A stretch of DNA of 8,363 nt from Myxococcales bacterium (GTDB taxonomy: Bacteria; Myxococcota; Myxococcia; Myxococcales; Myxococcaceae). Below the pieces are notes generated by a model. The model ran no database searches, was not told where the DNA came from, and saw nothing but the letters and a program-made list of their open reading frames with translations. Where the stretch lies: contig PMBV01000337.1 of assembly GCA_003153055.1 (NCBI GenBank), positions 11,661 through 20,023 on the forward strand. The letters are read 5' to 3'. The position numbers and the translations under genes are program-made. This document shows, piece after piece, positions 1 to 7,164 of this stretch (position 1 is the stretch's first letter; the number at the start of each line of letters is the position of its first letter).

Positions 1-79
1 TCCCACCGAGGAGGAGGGTCCCGCCAACGGGCGCCGAGCGGCGAGCACGTCGGCGAAGGGGCTGGGCAAGGCGGCTTCC
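1..79 (-). other. Flank beyond the phosphoesterase; possible start of a further leftward gene
   Basis: These 79 bases lie just downstream of the phosphoesterase stop. One minus-strand frame stays open to the window edge. It could begin at a TTG at 69-67, preceded by GAGGA about eight bases upstream, and would read LPSPFADVLAARRPLAG. The segment ADVLAARR faintly recalls the N-terminus of threonine/serine dehydratases, which often begin with a similar helix before a TPL motif, but no TPL follows here. The stretch is too short to call a gene. Confidence 0.15.
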
Positions 80-784
80 TCAGGAGTAGGCCAAGACGCC
101 GTCTTGTACCGGGTAGCAGGCGATGGTCTTTCGCCCTCCGGTCGAGTCACGGCCCGGCACCGAGACCAGCTCCCAGTCGGGGAGCACGAGGGCGGTGAGG
201 TGGTGGCCGTACACGGCGCCGGTGTCGAGGCCCACCGCCCATTTCGAGACCAGGGGCCGGTCGAGGACCGAGTGGCCGAAGATGAGCCGCTCTGGGCCAC
301 GCCAGTGGTTGGTCCAGAAGGAGAAGCCCACGGGGGCCTTGGACGGCCAGAAGGACTTGGGCAACGGTGGGTTGATGTGCTGGATGTGGCAGAGGTGGCG
401 CGTCGCCTGCGTCTCGAGGGGGACGTCGGGGTAGGCGCCAGCGTGAACGACCGCGGCGCCGTGCTCGGGCAGGCGGATGAACGTGGGCAGGCTCCGGAAG
501 TAATCGTAGTGCGTGGAGTCGAGGGCCTCCCGGGTGCGCAGGTGGTCGGGCGAGAGCTTCTCGGCGGCGGAATGCTGCTGCTGGAGGTGCCTCGCCTCGT
601 GGTTGCCCAGCACGCATTCGTGCTTCATGGCCAGCTCGACGCACTCACGTGGGTGCGGGCCGCGGTCGACCAGGTCGCCGGTGAAGATGAGGCGGTCACT
701 CGAGGTGACCTGCAGTCGATCGAGCAGGGCGATGGCTTCGCGATGGCAACCGTGGAGATCTCCGATGACGATGGTGCGCGACAT
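80..784 (-). CDS. PPP-type metallophosphoesterase (serine/threonine phosphatase or ApaH-like)
   Basis: A 234-residue cytosolic protein with no signal peptide or membrane segment. The calcineurin-like phosphoesterase signature is complete and in order: GDLHG at residues 8-12, GDLVDRG at 36-42, GNHE at 60-63, a metal-binding His in VVHAG near 114, and GHS at 170-172. The GDxHG/GDxxDRG/GNHE spacing is that of the PPP superfamily, which uses two metal ions to hydrolyse phosphomonoesters or dinucleoside polyphosphates. The C-terminal LDTGAVYG is typical of small bacterial PPP/ApaH-like enzymes. At 234 aa it is slightly shorter than classical ApaH (about 270-280 aa), so substrate (phosphoprotein, Ap4A or other) cannot be assigned. 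I chose the ATG at 784 because the GDLHG motif follows at the usual distance and GGAAG lies shortly upstream; the frame is open further upstream but that part resembles no family. The gene stands about 210 bases after the lipoprotein pair and may have its own promoter. Confidence 0.93.
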   Translation of the reverse strand: MSRTIVIGDLHGCHREAIALLDRLQVTSSDRLIFTGDLVDRGPHPRECVELAMKHECVLGNHEARHLQQQHSAAEKLSPDHLRTREALDSTHYDYFRSLPTFIRLPEHGAAVVHAGAYPDVPLETQATRHLCHIQHINPPLPKSFWPSKAPVGFSFWTNHWRGPERLIFGHSVLDRPLVSKWAVGLDTGAVYGHHLTALVLPDWELVSVPGRDSTGGRKTIACYPVQDGVLAYS

Positions 785-851
785 GGTGTGCTTCTTCCAG
801 ACAAAGAGGATGCCGTCTGCGGCGCGGCATCGACGGCTGGAGCGATTCAAG

Positions 852-880
852 ATGGTAGGACGAGCTGCGCTCCGGTCCAA
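852..880 (-). promoter_or_regulatory. Candidate sigma70-like promoter for the phosphoesterase gene
   Basis: The 785-996 gap between the lipoprotein stop and the phosphoesterase start contains, on the minus strand, TTGGAC (880-875), a 17-base spacer and TACCAT (857-852). The -10 matches four of six consensus bases and the -35 only three, so this is a weak call based on spacing and position. It would give a leader of about 60 bases. I see no convincing terminator or other structure in the rest of this gap. Confidence 0.2.
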
Positions 881-996
881 GCTGCTGACGTTATGCGCCT
901 CGTCCGAAGGCCTGAAGGACGGGGTGAGCGAGCCATCCTGACGAATGAGCCCGCGGTTCACGGCTGGTAGTCCATTTCCGGAGCCCGACGACGAAC

Positions 997-1650
997 CTAC
1001 CGGACTTCGAGCTCCTGCTCGTGCACGCGCCGAAGGCCTTTCGAGTCATCGACCTCGATGGCGACCTTCCAGGTGCCAGGCTTGAGCCCCAGCGTCGTCT
1101 TCACCGTCGAGCCGCACTTGCATCGACACGGCGAGCCCGACAGCGTCTCGCGCACGATCGCCGTGCTTCCCTCCAACCGCGTTGCCACCGCCAGCTTGAG
1201 GCAGCAGGCATGGTCGAGCGGGTGCACCACGAGGGCTCCTCCGTGCACGGCCTCGACCGTCGGGGGCGGAGAGAGGCCGCGGGTGGTCGCCACGAAGCGC
1301 TGGGCATCGGTCTCGTTCGCGGCGGCCGCGCACCCGGCCACCTCGATGCGCGACTCTCCGGTTGCGGGCGGCGGTGTGAGGCCTTGGCCCAGAGCCACGC
1401 CTTGGGAGCCATGCACCATCGGTACAGCCCCAGCCGGCGTCGGTGGCGAAGACGAAGCGCGCGGCGACGGTGCGGCAACTGGTGTTGGATTCGATCCAGC
1501 GATGGCCACCGCTGCAGGATGGGGTTGGGCAACGAAGTCCGAGTGCACCGGCTCCTGGTGCGAGACCACCTTGGCCGTGGGTTCGGTCTTCGAGGTGACG
1601 CAGCTCGCCAGCGCGATGGTGGAGAGAAGGAAGGGGAGCCGGTTCTTCAT
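997..1650 (-). CDS. Small Cys-rich lipoprotein of unknown function
   Basis: A 217-residue predicted lipoprotein. The signal peptide has Lys/Arg near the start, a hydrophobic core and the lipobox LASC, so Cys17 would be lipidated. Residues about 20-100 are a Pro/Ala/Ser/Thr-rich, probably unstructured spacer. The C-terminal 110 residues look folded and beta-rich, with a striking Cys set: Cys107, HACC at 147-150 and CRCKC at 175-179, followed by GLKPGTWKVAIEV, which reads like a beta-strand hairpin. Six Cys outside the lipobox suggest disulfides or a metal site. I recognise no family. The ATG overlaps the upstream protease stop as ATGA, and there is no strong independent ribosome site, so translation is probably coupled to the protease gene. 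That makes a shared cell-envelope function likely, for example a partner, inhibitor or substrate of the protease, but this is inference. Confidence 0.82.
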   Translation of the reverse strand: MKNRLPFLLSTIALASCVTSKTEPTAKVVSHQEPVHSDFVAQPHPAAVAIAGSNPTPVAAPSPRASSSPPTPAGAVPMVHGSQGVALGQGLTPPPATGESRIEVAGCAAAANETDAQRFVATTRGLSPPPTVEAVHGGALVVHPLDHACCLKLAVATRLEGSTAIVRETLSGSPCRCKCGSTVKTTLGLKPGTWKVAIEVDDSKGLRRVHEQELEVR

Positions 1651-3611
1651 GGGCGGGTCACCGGAGGCACGGTGTAGACCAGGTCACCCTGATGAGCCGC
1701 GTTCTCGATTCGGAGTCCTCCGTACACCTCGGCTCCCTGGTTGACGGCGCCAAAGGCGATGGTGACCTTCTGGGTCGCGTCGAAACCAGCCGCGGTGTCG
1801 TCGAACAGCGTCCACTGGGGCGCGTAGATCTTGTAGTCGGTCAGGTAGGCCACCTTCGCTCTGAGCTTCGAGCCGGCCTGCGGCGACAGCTCTCCCAGTG
1901 CCCCACCGGAGGAGTAGACGTAGGTTCGGTCGGAGACGGTGGAGCCGTCACTGAGGTTGTAGACCAGGGCCCTGATCGCCTCTTGCTGCTGCCCGCCTGC
2001 AGCCTCGTACACGAGAGGAATGGAGGCGATGCCTTGGCTGGAGTTCAACGACCGGAGGGCGAGGTAGCCATACTCGATGTAGGCCCCTTGCTCGAGCCTG
2101 AGGACGCTCCAGTCCCAGCTCGAGCTGATCTTGGTTCCTGACACCGAGGCCTCGTTCTCTCCGAGGAGCACCGTGACGGTGGTGCCACTCGTGGAGTCGG
2201 TGAGCCTCAAGCCATACACCATGAAGGCGTCGGCCAGGCCAGCCGTCGAGTTCACGTTGCCGCTGAGCGTCAGCCGAGTCGCGGAGAGCTCGTCGATGTT
2301 CGCGGACGTGAAGGTCGGAGTGCCTCCCGCTGAGCCGCCACCGAAGTAGGCGGTGAGGAACGCGTTCCACTCGGTGACGCCCTTCACTCCTGGCAGCGTC
2401 GCGAGCGCCGTGTACTTGGTGTTGTAGTAGGTCGAGGCCGGCGGAAAATAGATAGCCAGTCCATGAGCGCTGGCGGTGGCGCTCCCGGTCACCTGGTACG
2501 TCACGGCTTGAGCCACGGCCGCCTGAATCGCCGCGGCGCCCTGCACTCCGGTCGCCTTCATGAAGACGTCGCTCAGGTCGACCAAGTTGTACGCCCGGGT
2601 GGGGTCCGGGTTGTCGCCGAACTTGAGCGCGTTGTTGAGCCCTTGGCCCAGCGACGTCACCACCGGCGCGAGGGTCGTACCGCTGGGGTACGTCGTCGAC
2701 AGGGTCGTCAGCGCCGTCTCCAGCGGGCCGAGCTTCGACAGATCCACCACCGACAGGGTGATTTTCGCGTCGTCATGCCACGTCGCCTCTTGCGCCTGGC
2801 TCTTGAACCCGTCGGCGATCTTCAGCCCGAGCGCCGCGGCCGTCGTCGCGCCATTCACCCCGGCGAGCGAACGGTAATCCCAGCCGTGACCGGGCTCGCT
2901 CTCCTCCGAGACCACCAAGTAGCTGCCGAGGTTCTTCAGCGCCTCGGCGACCTCGAACGTCGCCATCAGGCATGCGTCGAACCCGATGAGATCGAACTTC
3001 GTCTTCCCCGCTTGGGTGAGCCCATCGGAGATACCCTTCTGAATGCTCGGCACGGACATGATGTCGCCCTGCGACGCCTCATCGACGCCGAAGCCGAGCA
3101 GCGAGCCGCCGCCGTGGTCCCACAAGACCAACGCCGTCTTGTCGCCGGGGTACGTCATCAACCCCCACTTGATGAAGTCGGTCAGCGTCGCCGGCGCTGC
3201 CATGTCGAGCTCTCCCAGGTCCGAGAGTTCGGTGAGGCTGCCCTGGTTCACCTTGAAGCGCTTGGTGTTCGTCCAGTTGGGAATGTTCAGCACCGGGTCG
3301 GAGCTGTAATCGGTCGAGCGGTCCACCTGAACGATGATGTTGAGCCCACTGTTCGAGCCGACCGCCGCCATCTCCTTCAGGTCGAGCAGGCCGAAGGGCT
3401 CGAGGTCGTTGTCGGCCACCATGTACACCAGGACCGTCCACGCCTGACCATTGCCCGTGCCTCCCCCGGTCCCACCAATTCCACCGCCGGTTCCACCACT
3501 GCCACCACCCGTTCCACTACTCCCACCACCCGTTCCACCACCTCCCGGTCCAGGGCACGCCATCAATGAAAACGCCATGACCGCGGCGCCGCACCAGCTC
3601 GCCCAACGCAT
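1647..3611 (-). CDS. Clostripain-family (C11) cysteine peptidase, lipoprotein
   Basis: A 654-residue secreted, probably lipid-anchored cysteine protease. The signal peptide ends in the lipobox LMAC with Cys19. It is followed by a Gly-rich spacer (residues 21-55) and then the peptidase domain beginning AWTVLVYMVADNDLEP, a hallmark opening of family C11 (clan CD). The catalytic dyad is visible as His166 in LVLWDHGGG and Cys214 in GFDACLM. The family motif SEESEPGHGWDY follows near 235-246 and AHGLAIYFP near 381-389. Residues after about 430 form a further beta-rich region of unknown role, possibly binding substrate or partner. C11 enzymes typically cleave after Arg or Lys and many self-process; the sequence does not settle specificity. 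I chose the ATG at 3611 because GGAGGGG lies five bases upstream and it gives a proper signal peptide; the open frame extends 16 codons further without one. The stop overlaps the next gene. Confidence 0.95.
   Translation of the reverse strand: MRWASWCGAAVMAFSLMACPGPGGGGTGGGSSGTGGGSGGTGGGIGGTGGGTGNGQAWTVLVYMVADNDLEPFGLLDLKEMAAVGSNSGLNIIVQVDRSTDYSSDPVLNIPNWTNTKRFKVNQGSLTELSDLGELDMAAPATLTDFIKWGLMTYPGDKTALVLWDHGGGSLLGFGVDEASQGDIMSVPSIQKGISDGLTQAGKTKFDLIGFDACLMATFEVAEALKNLGSYLVVSEESEPGHGWDYRSLAGVNGATTAAALGLKIADGFKSQAQEATWHDDAKITLSVVDLSKLGPLETALTTLSTTYPSGTTLAPVVTSLGQGLNNALKFGDNPDPTRAYNLVDLSDVFMKATGVQGAAAIQAAVAQAVTYQVTGSATASAHGLAIYFPPASTYYNTKYTALATLPGVKGVTEWNAFLTAYFGGGSAGGTPTFTSANIDELSATRLTLSGNVNSTAGLADAFMVYGLRLTDSTSGTTVTVLLGENEASVSGTKISSSWDWSVLRLEQGAYIEYGYLALRSLNSSQGIASIPLVYEAAGGQQQEAIRALVYNLSDGSTVSDRTYVYSSGGALGELSPQAGSKLRAKVAYLTDYKIYAPQWTLFDDTAAGFDATQKVTIAFGAVNQGAEVYGGLRIENAAHQGDLVYTVPPVTRP
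3453..3536 (-). repeat. Four tandem 21-bp units encoding a GTGGGxG heptad spacer
   Basis: Four head-to-tail 21-base units (3516-3536, 3495-3515, 3474-3494, 3453-3473) encode GTGGGSS, GTGGGSG, GTGGGIG and GTGGGTG. They form the flexible linker between the lipid-anchored Cys and the peptidase domain. The first two units are nearly identical and the later ones differ mostly at third positions, which fits repeat expansion followed by drift. The copy number may vary between strains and would change the length of the tether. Confidence 0.85.
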
Positions 3612-3616
3612 GGACA

Positions 3617-3623
3617 CCCCTCC
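3617..3623 (-). promoter_or_regulatory. Strong ribosome binding site deciding the protease start
   Basis: On the minus strand GGAGGGG stands five bases before the ATG at 3611-3609. It selects this start over the longer open frame that begins at 3659. The 3612-3719 gap otherwise shows only a short imperfect AGCCC/GGGCT pairing near 3695-3715, without a T tract. Confidence 0.7.
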
Positions 3624-3719
3624 GCAAGCTTCGTCCGTTCGAATACGCACGTAGGTCACCCTCGAGGTTTGTGCGACCCTAGCCCGCCGTCGAGGAGCCC
3701 TGCAAAGGGGGCTGATCGC

Positions 3720-5348
3720 TCACTGGGCCCGGCGGCGAAAGACGTAGGTCCCGTCGCCATCTGGGTTGCGCACCGGGTCGGTCTCGAAGGAGCGCCAAAA
3801 GAGCTCGGGCCTGGTTCGATCCGGCCCCACTACGCCCAGCCGCACCTCCGGCTCGAAGGCCACGCCTCGCTGCTCGAGCTGGCTCACCACCCCGCGCACG
3901 TTCCCCACGTCTGGCCCGAACGCCACGATGACATCGGGCACGCCCATGCCCCGGAAGTGGAACGCCGGCAGCGTCGGGTAGGCGCTCCGCTGATCCACCC
4001 TCAATTGCCACATGTAGCGGAGCTGAGGCGCGTGGAAGACGAGCGGGTAGATGGCGTAGTCGGGCTGGACCCAGACCTGGGCCCCGGCGGGGACGTTGCG
4101 GCTCAAGTAGTCGGCTGTTTCGTTATACGCCGAGCGCTGAGGGCTCCGCAGCTCGCCGAGGTAGCTGACCAGTGTGGAGCGCACCGGCATCTTCGTCGGG
4201 GCTCGCACCGCGAACTGAAAGGCCCGCCAGGCCGGTGTCGACAGTGCCAGAAAGGCGCCCACCGCCACCCCCACCACCTGGAGCCACTTCCTCGACGCGG
4301 TCAAGGTCCTCGCGGTGAGGGCGATGCCGAGCGGAATGGTCGGCACCATGTAGCGAATGTCGGCCACCGTCGCCCAGCCCACTGGCTGCTGCGAGAAGAC
4401 GCTGGCCATCAGCGCATACATTACCATCGCCACCACGCCTCGAAGGAGCCAGCTGTCGCGGCGCTGGCCTGCCGCCCACACGGCCAGCGCAACCACAAGC
4501 ATCGGCACGAAGAAGAATTCGGCCGAGCTCAGGTCTCGCAAGTCCCACCAGGCGAGCTTCAGCTTGTCCTCCCACCAATTCGCCGGGACGTACGGCGTCA
4601 CCTTGCGGCCCAGGGGGTTGAAGACGCCGACGATGGCGGCCATGCCCAGCGCCTGGACGCCAAGGAAGATGAGCCGCTGGCGCCAGGTGTCTTGGCTCTT
4701 CTTCCACTCGAAGGCCAGGTAGTCGACCGCGAGGCACACCATGGTGGCTCCGTAGTACAGGTACTGCACTGACAAGAGCGCCACGCTCGCCAGCGTGAAG
4801 AGCACCCGGTTCCGGGTCGACTCACCTCGATGGACGTAGAGGTAGAACAGGGCCAGCGTCAGGGCCCAGCTCACTCCGTAGTACCGGGACTGGCGCGAGT
4901 AGAGGAACAGGGACACGTTCCCCACCACCAGCAGCAACGTCAGCGCCAGCGTGGGCCACGGAGTCCTCGCCCGGCGGAGCCACCAGGCCCACAGCACGAA
5001 CGCCGCGAAGGCCGCCAGCGCGAAGGGGAGCCTGGCCGCCAACGCGTTGCGGCCCAGGAGCCCGATGAAGGGGGCATCCATGAAGTACTGCCCTGGGGGA
5101 AAGACGCGATTCTTGAGCCCGGTGAGCTCAAGGCCCTCTCGAAAGGCGACCAGGTTGGTGCCGTCGTAGGCCGAGGTATCTCCGGTGCTCCAGACGTTGG
5201 CGGCGAAGATGGCCGTGTTGGCCTCGTCGTCCCACAGCGCGTAGTTCCCCAGGCGGGCGAAGAGGAGCACGCCACACACCACGAGCCACGCCACCAGGAC
5301 TCCATCGGTGAGGCGCGAACGTGTCTGCGAAGCTGGTTGGTTGTCCAC
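3720..5348 (-). CDS. GT39/ArnT-like polytopic membrane glycosyltransferase
   Basis: A 542-residue integral membrane protein of GT-C fold. GT-C enzymes transfer a sugar from a polyprenyl-phosphate donor to an acceptor on the outer side of the inner membrane. After the first membrane segment (about 16-32) comes the acidic loop motif LWDDEANTAIFA (residues 38-49), the expected catalytic/metal site of PMT/ArnT-like enzymes. FPPGQYFMDAP (83-93) matches their second conserved loop. SRQSRYYGVSW (151-161) and RYMVPTIPL (332-340) are further recognisable GT39-type motifs. About ten hydrophobic segments run to residue 374, then a soluble, probably periplasmic C-terminal domain of about 160 residues. 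I chose the GTG at 5348 because GGAGAA lies six bases upstream and the N-terminus then enters the membrane quickly. An alternative GTG at 5393 overlaps the upstream stop as GTGA and adds 15 residues; either way the two genes are probably co-transcribed. Acceptor (lipid A, glycan or protein) is not evident. Confidence 0.88.
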   Translation of the reverse strand: MDNQPASQTRSRLTDGVLVAWLVVCGVLLFARLGNYALWDDEANTAIFAANVWSTGDTSAYDGTNLVAFREGLELTGLKNRVFPPGQYFMDAPFIGLLGRNALAARLPFALAAFAAFVLWAWWLRRARTPWPTLALTLLLVVGNVSLFLYSRQSRYYGVSWALTLALFYLYVHRGESTRNRVLFTLASVALLSVQYLYYGATMVCLAVDYLAFEWKKSQDTWRQRLIFLGVQALGMAAIVGVFNPLGRKVTPYVPANWWEDKLKLAWWDLRDLSSAEFFFVPMLVVALAVWAAGQRRDSWLLRGVVAMVMYALMASVFSQQPVGWATVADIRYMVPTIPLGIALTARTLTASRKWLQVVGVAVGAFLALSTPAWRAFQFAVRAPTKMPVRSTLVSYLGELRSPQRSAYNETADYLSRNVPAGAQVWVQPDYAIYPLVFHAPQLRYMWQLRVDQRSAYPTLPAFHFRGMGVPDVIVAFGPDVGNVRGVVSQLEQRGVAFEPEVRLGVVGPDRTRPELFWRSFETDPVRNPDGDGTYVFRRRAQ

Positions 5349-5354
5349 GAGGCG

Positions 5355-5360
5355 TTCTCC
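5355..5360 (-). promoter_or_regulatory. Ribosome binding site favouring the GTG start at 5348
   Basis: GGAGAA on the minus strand lies six bases before the GTG at 5348-5346. The competing GTG at 5393, in the GTGA overlap with the upstream gene, has no such motif. The choice remains open because a four-base overlap can itself support re-initiation. Confidence 0.5.
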
Positions 5361-5389
5361 GTGCAGCGGGCCCACGATGTCCAGCTCAA

Positions 5390-7120
5390 TCACGGCGTCG
5401 GGAGCTTGGGGGTCGAGCTGGGGTGGAGCAGCACCACCAAGGTGTCTCGGGAGGGGCTTTCGAGGCGCTCGGTTCGGCCCAGCGCGGCGAAGGCCTGGGC
5501 GAGCTGGTCGGCCGGGTAGGCGTTGCGCTGGAGGTACACCGCCGAGAAGCCAGCCTCCTCGAGCGTTCGCAGCATCTCGGCGGGCGGGAGGTTCGCCACG
5601 GTGAACTGCCACCGCGCCTCGGGCCGGCCCTTCATTCCACCGAAGGAGAAGGTCAAGTGCTTGGCATGGAGGTACGGCCGGAACGGCTCGAAGGACACCT
5701 CGGGGAAGTCCACCGGCGGTAGCTGGAAGATTCGGGCGTTCGGGCTCACCCGCGCCTCCAAGCGAGTCACCAGGTCGGCATCGGAGCGCGCCTGGTTCAA
5801 CGCCGATTGGATTTCTCCTTCGGTCCGCTTGGGGAAGATTTGCTCGTAGGGCCCGAAGGCCACCACCACCGCGGCTCCCAGCAGCACCCACCCGCGGTGA
5901 AGCTTCCGAGTGAGCACGGTGAGTCGCCGCGCGGCGAAGAGCAGGGCGATGGCCATGATGACGATGCTCGCCCGGTTGCTCGAGCGGAACAGCGGAATGC
6001 CGATGGCGCCCAGAATCGAGTTCATCCCTCCGACGATGCCGAAGGCCATCAGCCACAACGCCAGGAGGCCGAGGCGCGCCTCGCCCGTCACCGTGCCCTC
6101 CAGCAGGCTCTTCACCGTGCGGAAGAGGAGCCACAGCAGGCACAGCGAGGCGAACAGGCCGATGTACTCGTACTCCGAGTGGATGATGACGGCGTGACGC
6201 CGGGCCATCTCGTTGACCCAGCCGATGACGTGCGGCACCTGGGGAAAGACGAGCTCGAAGGGCTTGAGGGCGAAGCGCTCGATGTCGGCGGGGTCGCGAG
6301 CCGTCGCCGAGGGGTTGGGGCCGTGCTGGAGCGTGTAGGTCAGCGTGTCCCAGTTGGCGAGGAAGCCTCCGGCGAGCACCACGCCCAAGAGCAGCAGCGA
6401 TGGCTTCGCGGCTCGCCAGCTCTTCAGTTTCAGGCACCGGGCCGCCGTGGCCAGGCCCAGGCCCTGGAGGAAGAAGTTGACGAAGTATGGGTTGTACAGC
6501 GACGTGATGAGGGCCACCGCCACCGCCACGGGGAAGCGCCGACCGGTGAGGCCCTTGCGCGAGGCGGCCCAGAACGCCACCAGGAGCCCCAGGGGCACGT
6601 GCCAGTAGAAGATGAGGTTGTAGTGGTGGAGCGTGCGGTGGAAGAGGAACCGGCTCAGCCCGAAGAGGATGGCCAGCGGCACCGCCACCTCGCGCCGGGC
6701 TCGGAGGTACCGGGCCACGGCGTAGAGGCTCACCCCGGCGGCCATCGCGGCCCACACGTACGAGAGGTTCAGCGCGGTGAAGAGGCCCACCAGCCGGGCG
6801 AGCCACCCCACCGGCACGAAGACGAGCACCTCGGGAATGGGGAAGTCGCTCCATACGGCTGGGAATGGAGCACCCAGACTGTCGAAGCGCTTGGGCAAGA
6901 AGGGGACCCAGTCGCCCACCATCGCCGTCTTCACCGCCGCGGCGGAGAACCAGGCGTCACCGGCGTACTCCAGCGGCTCGCTCAACCGCTGAATGCCGAA
7001 CAGGTGGTAGTGGTGCGCCCACACGAGGGCGATGACCACCATGACGATGGCGAGAGACAAGGCCTCTCGCTGGAGCACCCGGAGCCACTGGCGCACGCGA
7101 GGGTTGGCTGGGAGCGGCAT
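5390..7120 (-). CDS. Polytopic membrane protein, GT-C-like architecture, function unassigned
   Basis: A 576-residue membrane protein with about ten hydrophobic segments, the first at about 21-35, the last at about 410-423, and a soluble C-terminal domain of about 150 residues. The first extracytoplasmic loop contains EYAGDAWFSAAAVK (51-64) and SLGAPFPAVWSDFPIPE (81-97). An acidic GD motif followed by a G.P..WSD.P pattern is what I recall from GT-C-like membrane proteins often labelled hypothetical or sugar translocase. The C-terminal segment QLPPVDFPE...HLTFSFGGMKGR...GFSAVYLQRNAYP also fits that group. It is not a clear ArnT or PMT. The pairing with a GT39 enzyme supports a role in glycan assembly or transfer, but this is inference. 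I chose the ATG at 7120 because it immediately precedes a cytosolic, positively charged stretch and the first membrane segment. The open frame runs on to 7504 but that part belongs to the decarboxylase remnant. No ribosome site precedes this ATG; TACACT lies ten bases upstream, so a leaderless transcript is possible. Confidence 0.8.
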   Translation of the reverse strand: MPLPANPRVRQWLRVLQREALSLAIVMVVIALVWAHHYHLFGIQRLSEPLEYAGDAWFSAAAVKTAMVGDWVPFLPKRFDSLGAPFPAVWSDFPIPEVLVFVPVGWLARLVGLFTALNLSYVWAAMAAGVSLYAVARYLRARREVAVPLAILFGLSRFLFHRTLHHYNLIFYWHVPLGLLVAFWAASRKGLTGRRFPVAVAVALITSLYNPYFVNFFLQGLGLATAARCLKLKSWRAAKPSLLLLGVVLAGGFLANWDTLTYTLQHGPNPSATARDPADIERFALKPFELVFPQVPHVIGWVNEMARRHAVIIHSEYEYIGLFASLCLLWLLFRTVKSLLEGTVTGEARLGLLALWLMAFGIVGGMNSILGAIGIPLFRSSNRASIVIMAIALLFAARRLTVLTRKLHRGWVLLGAAVVVAFGPYEQIFPKRTEGEIQSALNQARSDADLVTRLEARVSPNARIFQLPPVDFPEVSFEPFRPYLHAKHLTFSFGGMKGRPEARWQFTVANLPPAEMLRTLEEAGFSAVYLQRNAYPADQLAQAFAALGRTERLESPSRDTLVVLLHPSSTPKLPTP

Positions 7121-7164
7121 GAAATGGCGAGTGTAGCAGAGCCGTCGCCTCGTCTCCCGCTCCC

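Noticed and set aside
785..961. Extension of the phosphoesterase frame by 59 codons
   Set aside because: The added residues match no phosphoesterase N-terminus and the GDLHG motif is already correctly placed from the ATG at 784.
3453..3536. CRISPR-like array
   Set aside because: The repeats are contiguous 21-bp units with no spacers and encode an in-frame Gly-rich linker.
2463..3569. Plus-strand frame of 368 codons opposite the protease
   Set aside because: Low-complexity Arg/Leu/Val composition, antisense to a gene with intact catalytic motifs.
3612..3659. Longer N-terminus for the clostripain-family protease
   Set aside because: The extra 16 codons have no signal-peptide character, and the ATG at 3611 has an excellent ribosome site and is followed by the lipobox.
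3690..3720. Terminator after the glycosyltransferase gene
   Set aside because: Only a five-base stem (AGCCC/GGGCT) is present, without a T tract; too weak to call.
5349..6854. Long 5' extension of the glycosyltransferase frame across the neighbouring gene
   Set aside because: The extension overlaps the first membrane protein in another frame and is Arg/Pro/Ala-rich, a typical product of reading GC-rich coding DNA out of frame.
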